Positions 35,148-43,494 of a stretch of DNA of 64,000 nt are shown one piece after another. The stretch's first letter is position 1. Every line of letters starts with the position of its first letter. Under the pieces are notes generated by a model. It saw only the letters and a program-made list of their open reading frames with translations. It made no database searches and was not told the origin of the DNA. Both the position numbers and the translations under genes were made by a program. The stretch is taken from assembly GCF_000372825.1 (NCBI RefSeq), contig NZ_KB910516.1:1768011-1832010 (forward strand). Direction: 5' to 3'. The stretch comes from Methylobacterium sp. 77 (GTDB taxonomy: Bacteria > Pseudomonadota > Alphaproteobacteria > Rhizobiales > Beijerinckiaceae).

Positions 35148-36716
35148 ATGGCGGCATCGCGGGGGACATACGCACGGGAGCGGGCGCGGCTGACGGCGGA
35201 GCACCTGAAGAAGGCGCGCCGGATGATCGATAGCGGGACCGTCCCCGGCCGCGGGATCGACTTCTGCGACGACGCCTTCCCGGGGCTCGTGCTCCGCGTG
35301 ACGCCGGCGGCCGGCAACTGGATCCTCAAGCTCCGCATGTCGACCCTCCGCCTCGGGGACATGGCTTCCGTCTCGGTCGCCGCGGCGCGTGAGGCGGCCG
35401 CCCGGGCCCGGCTGGACGTGAAGGATGGGCGGGACCCCCGGCAGGACGTCGCCGTCTACGCGCATGCCATGGTCACGACCGGCGGCGACCACGAGACCTC
35501 GGCGGACGCGGCTTGGCCGGTGGAGGTAGAACGGCAGAGCGACGAGGACCGGCGGCGGCACGGCCCGTGGGAATGGCGGGACCTCGTCGATCTGTTCCTT
35601 GAGGAGAAGCGGCCGGACCTCGACCCTGGGTACTTCCCCGCATACGCTTCGTACCTGCGCCACAAGGCATTCGACCGGATCGCCCGCCGCCCCGTCCGTG
35701 AGGTCACGGCCACCGACCTGCAGGGTATCCGGAACGAGATCATCGCCGCGAACTCGCGCAGCGCGGCCGCCCGGGCCGTACGCCAGGGACGGGAGATGCT
35801 CGACTGGGCCTGGTCGAACCATAGCGGCGTGTCCGGCATGGCGAAGGCGACTGAGAAGTGGCCGCTCTGGCGAGACCAGTGGACGATCCGATACAAGCCG
35901 AGCAAGCGCAGGCACGCGCCCGAGATCGACGAGCTCGCCCGGACCCTGGCCGTCGCGGAGAGATACCGGACACTCGGTCAGACGGAACACGCGACCGCGC
36001 CGGGCACTCTAGCGATGCTGTGGTTCACTGTCCTCACGGGCCAGCGCACGGGCGCCGTCGCGGAGACCGCACGGTTGGACGTTGCCCCCATCCCCGAGGA
36101 CGCCGGCGTGCCGGGACCGGGTTGGCGCGCCGTGACATGGAGCGCCGGGGTCATGAAGGAAGATCGCCCGTTTGTGCTCCCCCTCCCCCCGGGCGCCTGG
36201 TACGTGATCGACCGGGTGCTTGCCGAGGATCCCGACCGTGAGACGAATCGCTGGCTTTTCCCGTCGATCCGGGGGGACGGCCATGTCGGCCAGGGTGCCC
36301 TGAACGCGCTCCTCTACCGGCTGCGGGGGAAGAAGGTGACGGGGTCGACGGTCACCGCGCGGCCGCTGGTCGATTATTTCGGGATCCACGGCATCCGGCC
36401 TTGGACGCTGCATGACGTCCGCCGGGCGATCACGACGTTCCTCTCGGACCATCGCCTGGGCGGGGCCGCGTCCGCGATCCTGGACCACGAGGCCGGAGTG
36501 ACCGAGGACGAGCGCGACCGCCGCTCCGCCGTCACGCGCCTTCACTACGACCGGAGCCAACGGATACCCCTCAAGTCGGAGGGCATGGCCCTGTGGGTCG
36601 ATGCGGTGCTGGAGGCCTACGAGAACGAGCGGGCCGCGCTGGCCGCGCTGCCGGCACCGGTCACGAGGGAACGCACGAAGCGAGGCCCCGGGAGGGCTCA
36701 GCCAACCGCCCCCTGA
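35148..36716 (+). CDS. Tyrosine-family site-specific integrase
   Basis: The ATG at 35148 (SD GGAGACGG) gives 522 residues. The N-terminal domain (~1-110) is of the P4/DUF4102-like DNA-binding kind (FCDDAFPGLVLRVTPAAGNW). A core-binding region follows. The catalytic domain has Arg in LTGQRTGAVAE, the H-x-x-R box LHDVRRAITTFL, and a C-terminal nucleophile probably in LHYDRSQR. It sits beside the tRNA-Gly fragment and should integrate and excise the element. At 522 residues it is longer than typical P4 integrases (~400). Confidence 0.9.
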   Translation: MAASRGTYARERARLTAEHLKKARRMIDSGTVPGRGIDFCDDAFPGLVLRVTPAAGNWILKLRMSTLRLGDMASVSVAAAREAAARARLDVKDGRDPRQDVAVYAHAMVTTGGDHETSADAAWPVEVERQSDEDRRRHGPWEWRDLVDLFLEEKRPDLDPGYFPAYASYLRHKAFDRIARRPVREVTATDLQGIRNEIIAANSRSAAARAVRQGREMLDWAWSNHSGVSGMAKATEKWPLWRDQWTIRYKPSKRRHAPEIDELARTLAVAERYRTLGQTEHATAPGTLAMLWFTVLTGQRTGAVAETARLDVAPIPEDAGVPGPGWRAVTWSAGVMKEDRPFVLPLPPGAWYVIDRVLAEDPDRETNRWLFPSIRGDGHVGQGALNALLYRLRGKKVTGSTVTARPLVDYFGIHGIRPWTLHDVRRAITTFLSDHRLGGAASAILDHEAGVTEDERDRRSAVTRLHYDRSQRIPLKSEGMALWVDAVLEAYENERAALAALPAPVTRERTKRGPGRAQPTAP

Positions 36717-36931
36717 CCCTGCCGGGCGCGTCGTTCAGGTCCCAGCTTGCGGGCGAGATCCGCTGGCTTGCCCGCCCGCACGAAACCCCGGCTGACCTGT
36801 CGGTCCACGGCCGCGAGCTCCTGGAGGGCATCGCCCAGGGCCCGGCGCAGGGCATCCCGCGCGTCACCGTCGCAGGCATCCAGATAGGCGCGTTCCATCT
36901 CGTCCACGACTGTCTCCATCGATTCGCTCAT
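36698..36931 (-). CDS. Small hypothetical protein overlapping the integrase 3' end
   Basis: This 77-residue protein starts MSESMETVVDEMERAYLDAC and is mostly helical and charged, ending RARQGQGAVG. It overlaps the last 19 bases of the oppositely oriented integrase gene. Acidic helices and an Arg-rich tail suggest a small regulator, but no family is recognised and the SD is weak. It could be a shadow, though its composition looks protein-like. Confidence 0.45.
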   Translation of the reverse strand: MSESMETVVDEMERAYLDACDGDARDALRRALGDALQELAAVDRQVSRGFVRAGKPADLARKLGPERRARQGQGAVG

Positions 36932-37141
36932 GAGAACGAATGAAGAACAAACGAGGCCGGGAGTCGATCCCAAATTGAGGCCAGGGATTTCTTTACCCTG
37001 CGCAAACGTCGCGCTTGCCCACCTCTCGGCGAGCTGCGATCGTCCAGATTCACCCCGCCCCCGAGGCCTCCCCCATGTCGCGAAAAACCCGGGCATTCGC
37101 CCCCCTTCCCGTCACCTGAGGAGGACCTGAGCGCGCGCGCC

Positions 37142-37162
37142 GGCCTCCATTTTATGGAGGCC
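37142..37162 (+). promoter_or_regulatory. Hairpin that buries the ribosome binding site of the phosphoesterase gene
   Basis: GGCCTCCAT and ATGGAGGCC form a perfect 9-bp stem with a TTT loop. The 3' arm contains the GGAGG Shine-Dalgarno sequence lying 5 bases before the ATG at 37166. In mRNA this would block ribosome entry unless opened. Confidence 0.65.
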
Positions 37163-37165
37163 GTC

Positions 37166-37696
37166 ATGGCCAACTTCATCACTGCGGACACCCATTTCGG
37201 GCATGCCTCAATTCTTCATGGTCTGCGCCCTGGGTTCGCCAGTATAGAGGAGCACGATGCGATGCTCATCGAGGCCTGGAACTCGACCGTCCAGCCCGGG
37301 GACACGGTCTACCATCTCGGCGATTTCGCGCTCTCGACGCCCGAGTATGCCGGCAAGATTTTCCGGAGATTGAACGGCCGCAAGATCCTCATCGCCGGGA
37401 ATCATGACCGCAAGAATCGCAAGCTCGGTTGGGCGGAGCAGCACGACGGGATCAGGGAGATCTCCGTCGAGGACCGCCACGTCGTGCTCTGCCACTACCC
37501 CATGCGTTCGTGGCCGCGTGCCTATCGGGGGTCGCTCCACCTCTTCGGGCACACGCATGGGCTCTTGCCCGGCACGACCCAGTCACAGGATGTCGGGGTC
37601 GACGTGTGGTCGTACCGCCCGGTGACCCTCAGCCAGATCCTCGAACGCATGGCCGCGAGTGACACGCAGCCGGAGGAACGCGTCCTCACACGGTGA
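37166..37696 (+). CDS. Calcineurin-like metallophosphoesterase
   Basis: This 176-residue protein has the full dinuclear metal set: D-x-H (TADTHFGHASIL, residues ~6-13), GD (YHLGDFAL), GNHD (IAGNHDRKN), His in VVLCHYPMRSW, and the GHTHG box. This compact form is common on phages and mobile elements and acts on phosphomono- or diesters; the substrate cannot be told from sequence. The ATG at 37166 is chosen because of the GGAGG site, itself within a hairpin. An ATG at 37154 is in frame but has no site. Confidence 0.88.
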   Translation: MANFITADTHFGHASILHGLRPGFASIEEHDAMLIEAWNSTVQPGDTVYHLGDFALSTPEYAGKIFRRLNGRKILIAGNHDRKNRKLGWAEQHDGIREISVEDRHVVLCHYPMRSWPRAYRGSLHLFGHTHGLLPGTTQSQDVGVDVWSYRPVTLSQILERMAASDTQPEERVLTR

Positions 37697-37699
37697 CAG

Positions 37700-38623
37700 C
37701 TACACACAGATGCCCTCTAGCCCCTCCAGGGCCTCCTCGTCCTCGGCGGTCAGGTCGAGGGGGGCTGGCTCGGGAGGGAGCCAGGCCAGGTGCCTGTCCG
37801 CTGGCGTCTTGCCATGCCAGGTGGGCACGACCACAGTCGCATCGTAGATCGCCCAAAATCGACGGAGCGCCACTTTCGCACTGCCGCCCTGCACGAGAAA
37901 TTCGATTTCACCGCTCGGACCGGGCACGTATGACCAGGCAAACCAGCCCTCCGTCGGCGGCCGGTCGCGATGTCGTTTCGAGATCCAGGAACCCCTTGCG
38001 AGCCATACGCCGTCACTGCCCTCCTGGGGACCGACGGCCGACATCGGATAGATCGTGCTCGACGGCGGGGGGTGATGCAGGCCCCGGCGGACAATGACGG
38101 TAAGGAACCCCGGGCCGGGGACGATGCAAATGATGTCGGGCCACACACACGCGTCGCCGGGCATGTGATGCCTGCCGCTTTCAATGACGTACCGCAGAGG
38201 CCGGCCGAGCCATCTCGACAAACCGGGGAGTGCGAGCCTGCAAATTAAATTCAGGCGCCGCTCCGGCCCTTCCAGCGGGCGTGTCAGTGAATGCCGCTCC
38301 CGCCATGGACAGTTCTGTATACCATGGTAGAATGTCATAGGATACAAACGTACAAATTCACTTCTCAATGTAGTTATACGTACTCGCAGACGATTGAATC
38401 GATGTCTCAGGCGACCCTTGGTCCAAGAATCGTCTTTATCAGATAATATAAAAGCAGATGCACGGACGAACTCGCGGTCCGCGATATCGAGGCCCGAGAA
38501 CGCGTTTCGGCAAGCGTTTTGCCACTCCGCTTTCTTCTGAACCCTTGGTGGCGTCCAATATCTGGAAATGTATTTTGTGTAACTCGGGTCGTAAACATAC
38601 GGATACATATTAGTCTTGGGCAT
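37700..38623 (-). CDS. Hypothetical element protein with AT-rich 5' half
   Basis: This 307-residue soluble protein, rich in Trp, Arg and Pro, starts MPKTNMYPYVYDPSYTKYIS. The first ~110 codons (38290-38623) are clearly more AT-rich than the rest and than all neighbours, while the C-terminal half has host-like codon use. This suggests a mosaic origin. It ends 4 bases from the convergent phosphoesterase stop. No family recognised. Confidence 0.6.
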   Translation of the reverse strand: MPKTNMYPYVYDPSYTKYISRYWTPPRVQKKAEWQNACRNAFSGLDIADREFVRASAFILSDKDDSWTKGRLRHRFNRLRVRITTLRSEFVRLYPMTFYHGIQNCPWRERHSLTRPLEGPERRLNLICRLALPGLSRWLGRPLRYVIESGRHHMPGDACVWPDIICIVPGPGFLTVIVRRGLHHPPPSSTIYPMSAVGPQEGSDGVWLARGSWISKRHRDRPPTEGWFAWSYVPGPSGEIEFLVQGGSAKVALRRFWAIYDATVVVPTWHGKTPADRHLAWLPPEPAPLDLTAEDEEALEGLEGICV

Positions 38624-38686
38624 GTGCGTTTGCGTTCCGCTTCAGAGCATGCCAGTTTTACGATCAAGCTCTGAACCAAGGCGGCT

Positions 38687-38716
38687 CCCTGGGCGCTCAA
38701 ATGCGAGCGCCCAGGG
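38687..38716 (-). terminator. Strong hairpin downstream of the 38.7-39.4 kb gene
   Basis: A perfect 12-bp stem (CCCTGGGCGCTC / GAGCGCCCAGGG) with a six-base loop starts 11 bp past the stop at 38727. No clear T-tract follows on the minus strand, so it may be a weak or Rho-assisted terminator. Confidence 0.5.
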
Positions 38717-38726
38717 TCATAGATGA

Positions 38727-39356
38727 CTAACCCTGGGCGGCGTTGATGGGCCGCTGCAGGTCGGGGTCGGCCTTGTAATCGTAGCGTGCCCGGGTGCGGT
38801 GACGGGCATCGTAGAGTGCCCAAACGTCCCCCTCCTCACCCGTCCGCCCGTCACCCCCCAGGGCCGCAGCGATGGCGACCGCGGACGTCTCACCGGCACG
38901 GATGAGAGCGAGCGCCTCGTGGTAGCCGCTGCGGGGACCCGATGCTTCGCCCTCCGACCAATCACTGAGGCACTGCTTGTACGTCTCGAACTCGCGGGTC
39001 GAGAGCCTTGCCCAGCTCTCCTGGGCAATAGCCTGGAGGATGCGCTTCTCGTTGAGCGTCATGACAGAGGCCTTGCGGCCGCCCGGCAGGGTGTGGACAT
39101 CCCTGGGGGCAAGGGTTGGGGCCTCAGAAACGTCGTCGGGCTCCTCGAATACGACCACCTTCACGGGCATCGCCCCAAGAGAATTGAACGCAGCGGCCGC
39201 AGGCCTGGCTTTCGGGACGATCTCGAAGCCGGCTTCAAACAAGCCTTCCATGATGACGGCGGCCCGGTACTCGTTCGAGCGGTTGTCGAAGCAGCGGTCG
39301 AGCGAGCCGCGAATGATGGCCTGCACGGGCCGGTGGTCGAAGGTCTTGATACGCAT
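38727..39356 (-). CDS. Hypothetical protein of the integrated element
   Basis: The ATG at 39356 (MRIKTFDHRPVQAIIRGSLD) gives 209 residues; the upstream open frame is not protein-like. The first ~70 residues, with RCFDNRSNEYRAAVIMEGLF, look like a small alpha/beta domain. A helical part follows (LNEKRILQAIAQESWARLST). I do not recognise the family. It lies 76 bp after the 39433-39846 gene on the same strand and may be co-transcribed with it. Confidence 0.6.
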   Translation of the reverse strand: MRIKTFDHRPVQAIIRGSLDRCFDNRSNEYRAAVIMEGLFEAGFEIVPKARPAAAAFNSLGAMPVKVVVFEEPDDVSEAPTLAPRDVHTLPGGRKASVMTLNEKRILQAIAQESWARLSTREFETYKQCLSDWSEGEASGPRSGYHEALALIRAGETSAVAIAAALGGDGRTGEEGDVWALYDARHRTRARYDYKADPDLQRPINAAQG

Positions 39357-39432
39357 GATGCGTGGTCCTGTCGGTGAAAGGGCTGCGGGAAATGCGCCCC
39401 TAGCCGGGCGCCCAGGCCTCGAAATGCGGCGT

Positions 39433-39846
39433 CTAGATTCTGGTGGGTGCGCCCCGGGCTCCCGGCGGAAGCGGCGGCGGCGGCAGAGGCCGAGGCATCC
39501 CGGACGCGACCGGATCGGGGGACGGGCCATCCTCGGCAAGGAGATCGTCGAGGATCCCCACGACCACCGCACGCTCCTCGGGTGACCTGTTTGCGTCCAG
39601 GTCAACGCGTTCCTCGACGGGCTCGCCCGCGGCCTCGATCTCGCCGGCGAGGTGGAACAGGATGTTGCGGGCCATGTCGAGCAGGCGGGCATCTGCGTCA
39701 TCCAGCGCAACCGCGAGATGCTCGCGCCGGATCTCCGGGAGCGCCGGGTCGTCGATCAGGGCCTGCGCGGCGGCCCGTGCCTGGGTCAGGCGGGCCCGGA
39801 CCTGGGCGATCCCGAGGTTCTGCAGGTTCTCGATGAGATCGCACAT
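39433..39846 (-). CDS. Hypothetical helical protein of the integrated element
   Basis: This 137-residue protein starts MCDLIENLQNLGIAQVRARL and is long-helical over residues ~10-105. A Pro-rich tail follows (PRPLPPPPLPPGARGAP). Its first base overlaps the last base of the upstream helix-turn-helix gene, pointing to coupled translation. No family recognised. Confidence 0.6.
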   Translation of the reverse strand: MCDLIENLQNLGIAQVRARLTQARAAAQALIDDPALPEIRREHLAVALDDADARLLDMARNILFHLAGEIEAAGEPVEERVDLDANRSPEERAVVVGILDDLLAEDGPSPDPVASGMPRPLPPPPLPPGARGAPTRI

Positions 39847-40327
39847 CAGACCCCCCCCTCCCGGCGGCGGAGCAGCGTCCGGCCGCGGCGGTCGCCGGGC
39901 AGACCAAGTTGGCCGGCGCGCCGGTAGAGCGTCTCGGGAGTGACGCCCAATTCCAGGGCGGCTTGCGAGAGCGGGGCGTGCGCGAGGATTACCCTTCTCA
40001 TTGTCTCGTAGTCGAGACGTGAGGGACGCCGCGGGATCCTGGTGCCGTTCCGGTACGCGCAGATGTGCACGGCCTGGATCGTGACGCCCAGGCGGTCCGC
40101 GACTTCTCGGACAGTCTCCCGTCCCTCACGCGCGCTCTCGACGTCTAAGAGCGTGACAACTGGCTGGCGTGGCTGGGATGTGAGCCCGAGCCCCCTGCAG
40201 TGCACCGCAATCGTCTTCTCGTCCCACCCCTCGACGCGGGCGATCTCGCGATAGGTCAGACCGTCGTTGAGGTACTCCTCGCACCGGGCTCGGGGGATCC
40301 TGCAGTAGCGCTTGGGTCCCCGGCGGC
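39846..40327 (-). CDS. Helix-turn-helix protein; start codon unresolved
   Basis: About 160 residues are supported, with three HTH-like segments: LNDGLTYREIARVEGWDEKT, VREVADRLGVTIQAVHICAY and PLSQAALELGVTPETLYRRA. This looks like a DNA-binding regulator or terminase-small-subunit-like protein. The frame stays open to 40568. The part upstream of ~40327 overlaps the XRE gene in another frame and is not protein-like, and no ATG, GTG or TTG occurs near 40327. Translation may enter by frameshift from the XRE gene, or the gene may be damaged. Confidence 0.55.
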
Positions 40328-40525
40328 CGTCTCGACGTACCGGACCCTGCGCGAGAGCCCCAGCGCTCTCAGGACCTGACCGGCCGGCTCCCTCCGTCCG
40401 AGCAGGACGTCCGAAACGTGCTGCGGGGACAGCCCCGTCTGGCGTGCCCAGGCGTCCTGCGACCCCGCCCGGCGGCATGCCCCGCGAAGCAACAGCCTGA
40501 CCTCCGCTTCCGTTAATTCCACCAT
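40256..40525 (-). CDS. Cro/XRE-like repressor
   Basis: This 89-residue protein starts MVELTEAEVRLLLRGACRRA. A lambda-repressor-type HTH is in DAWARQTGLSPQHVSDVLLG, followed by RREPAGQVLRALGLSRRVRY. The C-terminal ~25 residues (Ser/Thr/Gly-rich) look like run-on sequence. It is divergent from the 40796 gene, with a region full of 11-bp repeats between them. That suits a regulator binding its own operator. Confidence 0.7.
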   Translation of the reverse strand: MVELTEAEVRLLLRGACRRAGSQDAWARQTGLSPQHVSDVLLGRREPAGQVLRALGLSRRVRYVETAAGDPSATAGSPEPGARSTSTTV

Positions 40526-40649
40526 CCATTTTGTCCTCCGCGAATCCGCCGAGAACATTATATCGCAACCCATACGAGAATTTCCAGGTCCACGTAAATT
40601 ATGCCTTTGATGTTATACAACCTGGGCGATAGCTTTAGGCTAGATGCCA

Positions 40650-40720
40650 TTTGAACAACAGTTTCAACAACACCGTGTTGTTCAAATCGTTGTCGAAATC
40701 GTCGTGCGGTGTTGTCGAAA
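40650..40720. repeat. Five-copy 11-bp operator or iteron array (TGTTGTYSAAA)
   Basis: Two inverted copies (TTTGAACAACA 40650-40660; TTTCAACAACA 40662-40672) face three direct copies: TGTTGTTCAAA 40676-40686, CGTTGTCGAAA 40688-40698 and TGTTGTCGAAA 40710-40720. The outer pair 40650-40660 / 40676-40686 is a perfect 11-bp inverted repeat. The array sits in the divergent region between the XRE gene and the 40796 gene, so repressor binding is the natural reading. Confidence 0.75.
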
Positions 40721-40795
40721 GAGCCTCGACGGTTTCTGTTGCGATCCGAAATACGATTGCTACATTACTCAGATCCGCAGATTCGAGGATCGCTC

Positions 40796-41599
40796 ATGCC
40801 CCACACGACGCCGCCCCACCCCTATGTGCAGCCGCCCGCTTGGTGGGGACTGGAGTGGCAGTCCGGGCAGCTGCACTACACGCGTGGCGGCATGCGGTAC
40901 CGCAGCCGAGCCGTCCGGACGCCCGAGTGCCAGGAGGCGATGGCCGCGGGCGTGACTGATTTCTCAGCTCTCGGCCTCACGTGTGAGGGGCGTGACCTTT
41001 TGTTCTGGCAGGCGCCCGATCACGACCTGGACGCCGTCCAAATCGCAATCGACGGCATCCCGGCCCGGGTCGCCGCCAGGGAGGCGACCCGGGCCGCAGC
41101 GGCGGCCGCGGAACGGCAGAGGATCGCTGACCTTATCGACCGGGCACGGGACGAGGCGACGCGGTCCCTAAAAGATCGAAGGTGGTCTTGGGCCCGCCGG
41201 GTCGACGTCGATGAGGCTCAGGGCCTCCTCCAGCGCCCGGACCTGGACGTCGCCGACGCGATGCGACTGCTGTCCCTCGTCGAACGCGCGGGCAAGAACG
41301 TCGCGCGGTCCGAGGTCAAGTTAGCAACCGTGCACGAGGGGGAGCGGGCCCTGGCCGAGCGTCCCGAAGTGAGGTCCCTGGCTCTTGAAGGGGTCCGTCT
41401 CATTACCCGAGAGGACGCGGACTGGGCGACGACGCGCAACGATATTGGATGGTCGAAATCGACAACAATCGACGGGCACGTCCTCGACGCACTGCCGGAG
41501 CTCGACGTCGCTCAGGCGAGTCACGCGCTCCGGCTGCTCCGTGTGCACCACAAGCAACTGCCCCGGACGATGGTCGAGAGCATCTTCGCCACGGTCTGA
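40796..41599 (+). CDS. Hypothetical element protein, helical
   Basis: The ATG at 40796 (GAGGAT upstream) gives 267 residues starting MPHTTPPHPYVQPPAWWGLE. The N-terminal ~80 residues hold WWGLEWQSGQLHYTRGGMRY. The middle is a long charged helix (residues ~105-170, coiled-coil-like), and the C-terminus is helical. It is the first gene right of the operator array and is probably repressed by the XRE protein. No family recognised. Confidence 0.6.
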   Translation: MPHTTPPHPYVQPPAWWGLEWQSGQLHYTRGGMRYRSRAVRTPECQEAMAAGVTDFSALGLTCEGRDLLFWQAPDHDLDAVQIAIDGIPARVAAREATRAAAAAAERQRIADLIDRARDEATRSLKDRRWSWARRVDVDEAQGLLQRPDLDVADAMRLLSLVERAGKNVARSEVKLATVHEGERALAERPEVRSLALEGVRLITREDADWATTRNDIGWSKSTTIDGHVLDALPELDVAQASHALRLLRVHHKQLPRTMVESIFATV

Positions 41600-41663
41600 T
41601 TTGTCGATTGCGAGGCGACCCGGACAATCGAGATCGTCACCCCCCAGCACAGGACCACCGCCC

Positions 41664-42263
41664 ATGAGCTTCCTCGCCCGTATCGCCGCCCTCGCCGCAG
41701 CCGCCATCGCCACCGTCTTCGCCCTCATCTTCGAGAGTGGCCGCTGGGTCCTCCGTGCGGTCCGGTCCGCGACGGGTGTCACGACCCCCGTCCTGCCCGC
41801 TACGGACGCGGCCGCGGCGTACCTCGATGCGCCTGCCCCTGCGGTTGCACCGGCTCCCTATCAGGGCCCCGCTCCCCGCCACCAGGTTGGCGTGCCTCTC
41901 GTTTCCTACGCCCGGCACCTCGTCGCTGGGGGGCCGGCCGCGGACACGTCCACCCTCCCCGAGCCCGTCCTGGCCTGGGCCCGGGGCCTGTCTCATGCCG
42001 AGCTCGTGACGCTCGCGGCATCGCTGCCGCACGAGGCTGAGGCCCACGTGTCGGGCACCCTGATCGACGGCCTGCCGTCCCTCACGGGACCCGCCCCCCG
42101 TGAAGTGGCCCCGGCCGCGAATGCGGATACATCCGCACCGGCTGCGGACACATCCGCAGAATGGACGTGGACGCGTCCGCTCTCGGACGACCCGGAAGAC
42201 GTCGCCATCGCCGAGCTCGTAAATCTCGCGATGGAGAGGGACCGCCGCCGCAAGGTGGCCTGA
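41664..42263 (+). CDS. Hypothetical membrane-anchored protein
   Basis: The ATG at 41664 gives 199 residues. One N-terminal hydrophobic helix (FLARIAALAAAAIATVFALI) precedes a Pro/Ala-rich region with ADTSAPAADTSA-type repeats around residues 150-170 and a charged tail. It is probably a single-pass membrane protein. It follows the 40796 gene by 64 bp and ends at a strong terminator, so the two form an operon. Unknown function. Confidence 0.6.
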   Translation: MSFLARIAALAAAAIATVFALIFESGRWVLRAVRSATGVTTPVLPATDAAAAYLDAPAPAVAPAPYQGPAPRHQVGVPLVSYARHLVAGGPAADTSTLPEPVLAWARGLSHAELVTLAASLPHEAEAHVSGTLIDGLPSLTGPAPREVAPAANADTSAPAADTSAEWTWTRPLSDDPEDVAIAELVNLAMERDRRRKVA

Positions 42264-42282
42264 CCCCTGCCCCCTCAATGCG

Positions 42283-42317
42283 AAGGGCCCGCCGGTCATC
42301 CCGGCGGGCCCTTTTTT
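42283..42317 (+). terminator. Strong Rho-independent terminator
   Basis: A perfect 13-bp stem (AAGGGCCCGCCGG and its complement) with a five-base loop is followed by a T6 run. It ends the 40796-42263 operon. Confidence 0.93.
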
Positions 42318-42395
42318 CGTGGTCCGCAAATGGTCCGCAAATAGGCCGAATCTGGCCCGCAGGGGAAAGGCACAACCCCCCCCACGGAATATTTC

Positions 42396-42650
42396 TCACT
42401 GACGGCGGGCGAGACGCAGGGCGCGGATTTCCGCTTGAGCCGCGGCGAGATCACGTGCGAGTTCCGCTTCCCGACGACGGGATGCCATGAGGGCCTGGCC
42501 CAGGCGGTGGACGGCGCTCTCCGCATCTGCGTCTGCCTGCGCCCAAGCCTGCGCCTCACGACGCGCACGCTGGCCCGCGACGAGAGCCACGCCGACCGCC
42601 ATCATGCCGCTGTGCATGCCGTTGTGGAAGTTGTCGGTCTGCCTGCTCAT
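42396..42650 (-). CDS. Small helical protein with a hydrophobic N-terminal segment
   Basis: This 84-residue protein starts MSRQTDNFHNGMHSGMMAVG. A good GGGGAG site lies 7 bases upstream. A short hydrophobic stretch (MMAVGVALVAGQ) precedes a long alpha helix (residues ~30-84, Ala/Arg/Glu-rich). It resembles phage or plasmid membrane-associated coiled-coil proteins, but no family can be named. Confidence 0.6.
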   Translation of the reverse strand: MSRQTDNFHNGMHSGMMAVGVALVAGQRARREAQAWAQADADAESAVHRLGQALMASRRREAELARDLAAAQAEIRALRLARRQ

Positions 42651-42897
42651 CGTGGTCTCCCCGTCCGCCCAGGAACCCATAGATTCAGCTCCAGATCGCC
42701 CTGGCAAGACGATCGTCACGCCAGGGTTACCGTTTCCCTGGGCGTTGGTTGCCTGGGACGTGTCCGAGGATTGCTCAGGCAATAGGGGGGCGACGTACCC
42801 GTTACTCCTAGGCAATGCATCGAAAATCCAAGTGGACGCGGGCACCCGGTTTCGCGGCAGGCTCGTCGGTTTCACGCGGCGGTCCGAGCATGCCGGC

Positions 42898-43494
42898 ATG
42901 CTGCAGGTAACCATCAAAATCGACCCCCCAGAACGCGACGAGCTCGGTCCGGCGGACATCCGAGCGGCGCTCGTGGACAGCGTGAACGCCCTGGCGGAGG
43001 CCGCCCGGCTTCACGTGACCGAAGCACTGCCCATCCACCTCGACAAGCCAACCCCATTCACGATGAAAGCGATCGGGGTGAGGAAGGCCCGCCCGGGGGG
43101 CCGGGACGTCGAGGCCGAGGTTGACGTCCTCCCGCTTCAGGCGCGGTACCTCGCCCTTGAGATATTCGGTGGGGTCCGGAAAGCCGGCGATTACGCGACG
43201 ACCAAGCTCGGACCGTTGATCCCCGGGAAAGACGCTCCCCGGAATGCGTACGGAAACCTGCCCCGCGGATACGTCCAGCGCGTCATGCAGCAGCCCGGCG
43301 TGAGATGGGTGAAGCTCCGGCCGGACAAGCCCCCGGCCCTTATCCGACGGCGCAACGGCAAGACGCAGATCCTGGCGCTCATAGTCGAGGAGGCCCGGTA
43401 CAAGCCGCGGTTGCCATTCTACGACCTCGTGGAGGAGGCCCTGTCCGGGGCCCCCGGGATCGTCTCGCGTCGCCTCGATGGACTGGGGAGCTAG
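42898..43494 (+). CDS. Hypothetical phage-like protein
   Basis: The ATG at 42898 gives 198 residues starting MLQVTIKIDPPERDELGPAD. Basic C-terminal half, with VKLRPDKPPALIRRRNGKTQ. The pattern (amphipathic helix, then GGRDVEAEVDVLPLQARYLA, then a basic tail) resembles small virion-morphogenesis proteins, but I cannot assign it. The frame is open further upstream; the start is the first where composition becomes protein-like. It converges with the ParB-N gene, overlapping by 4 bases. Confidence 0.5.
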   Translation: MLQVTIKIDPPERDELGPADIRAALVDSVNALAEAARLHVTEALPIHLDKPTPFTMKAIGVRKARPGGRDVEAEVDVLPLQARYLALEIFGGVRKAGDYATTKLGPLIPGKDAPRNAYGNLPRGYVQRVMQQPGVRWVKLRPDKPPALIRRRNGKTQILALIVEEARYKPRLPFYDLVEEALSGAPGIVSRRLDGLGS

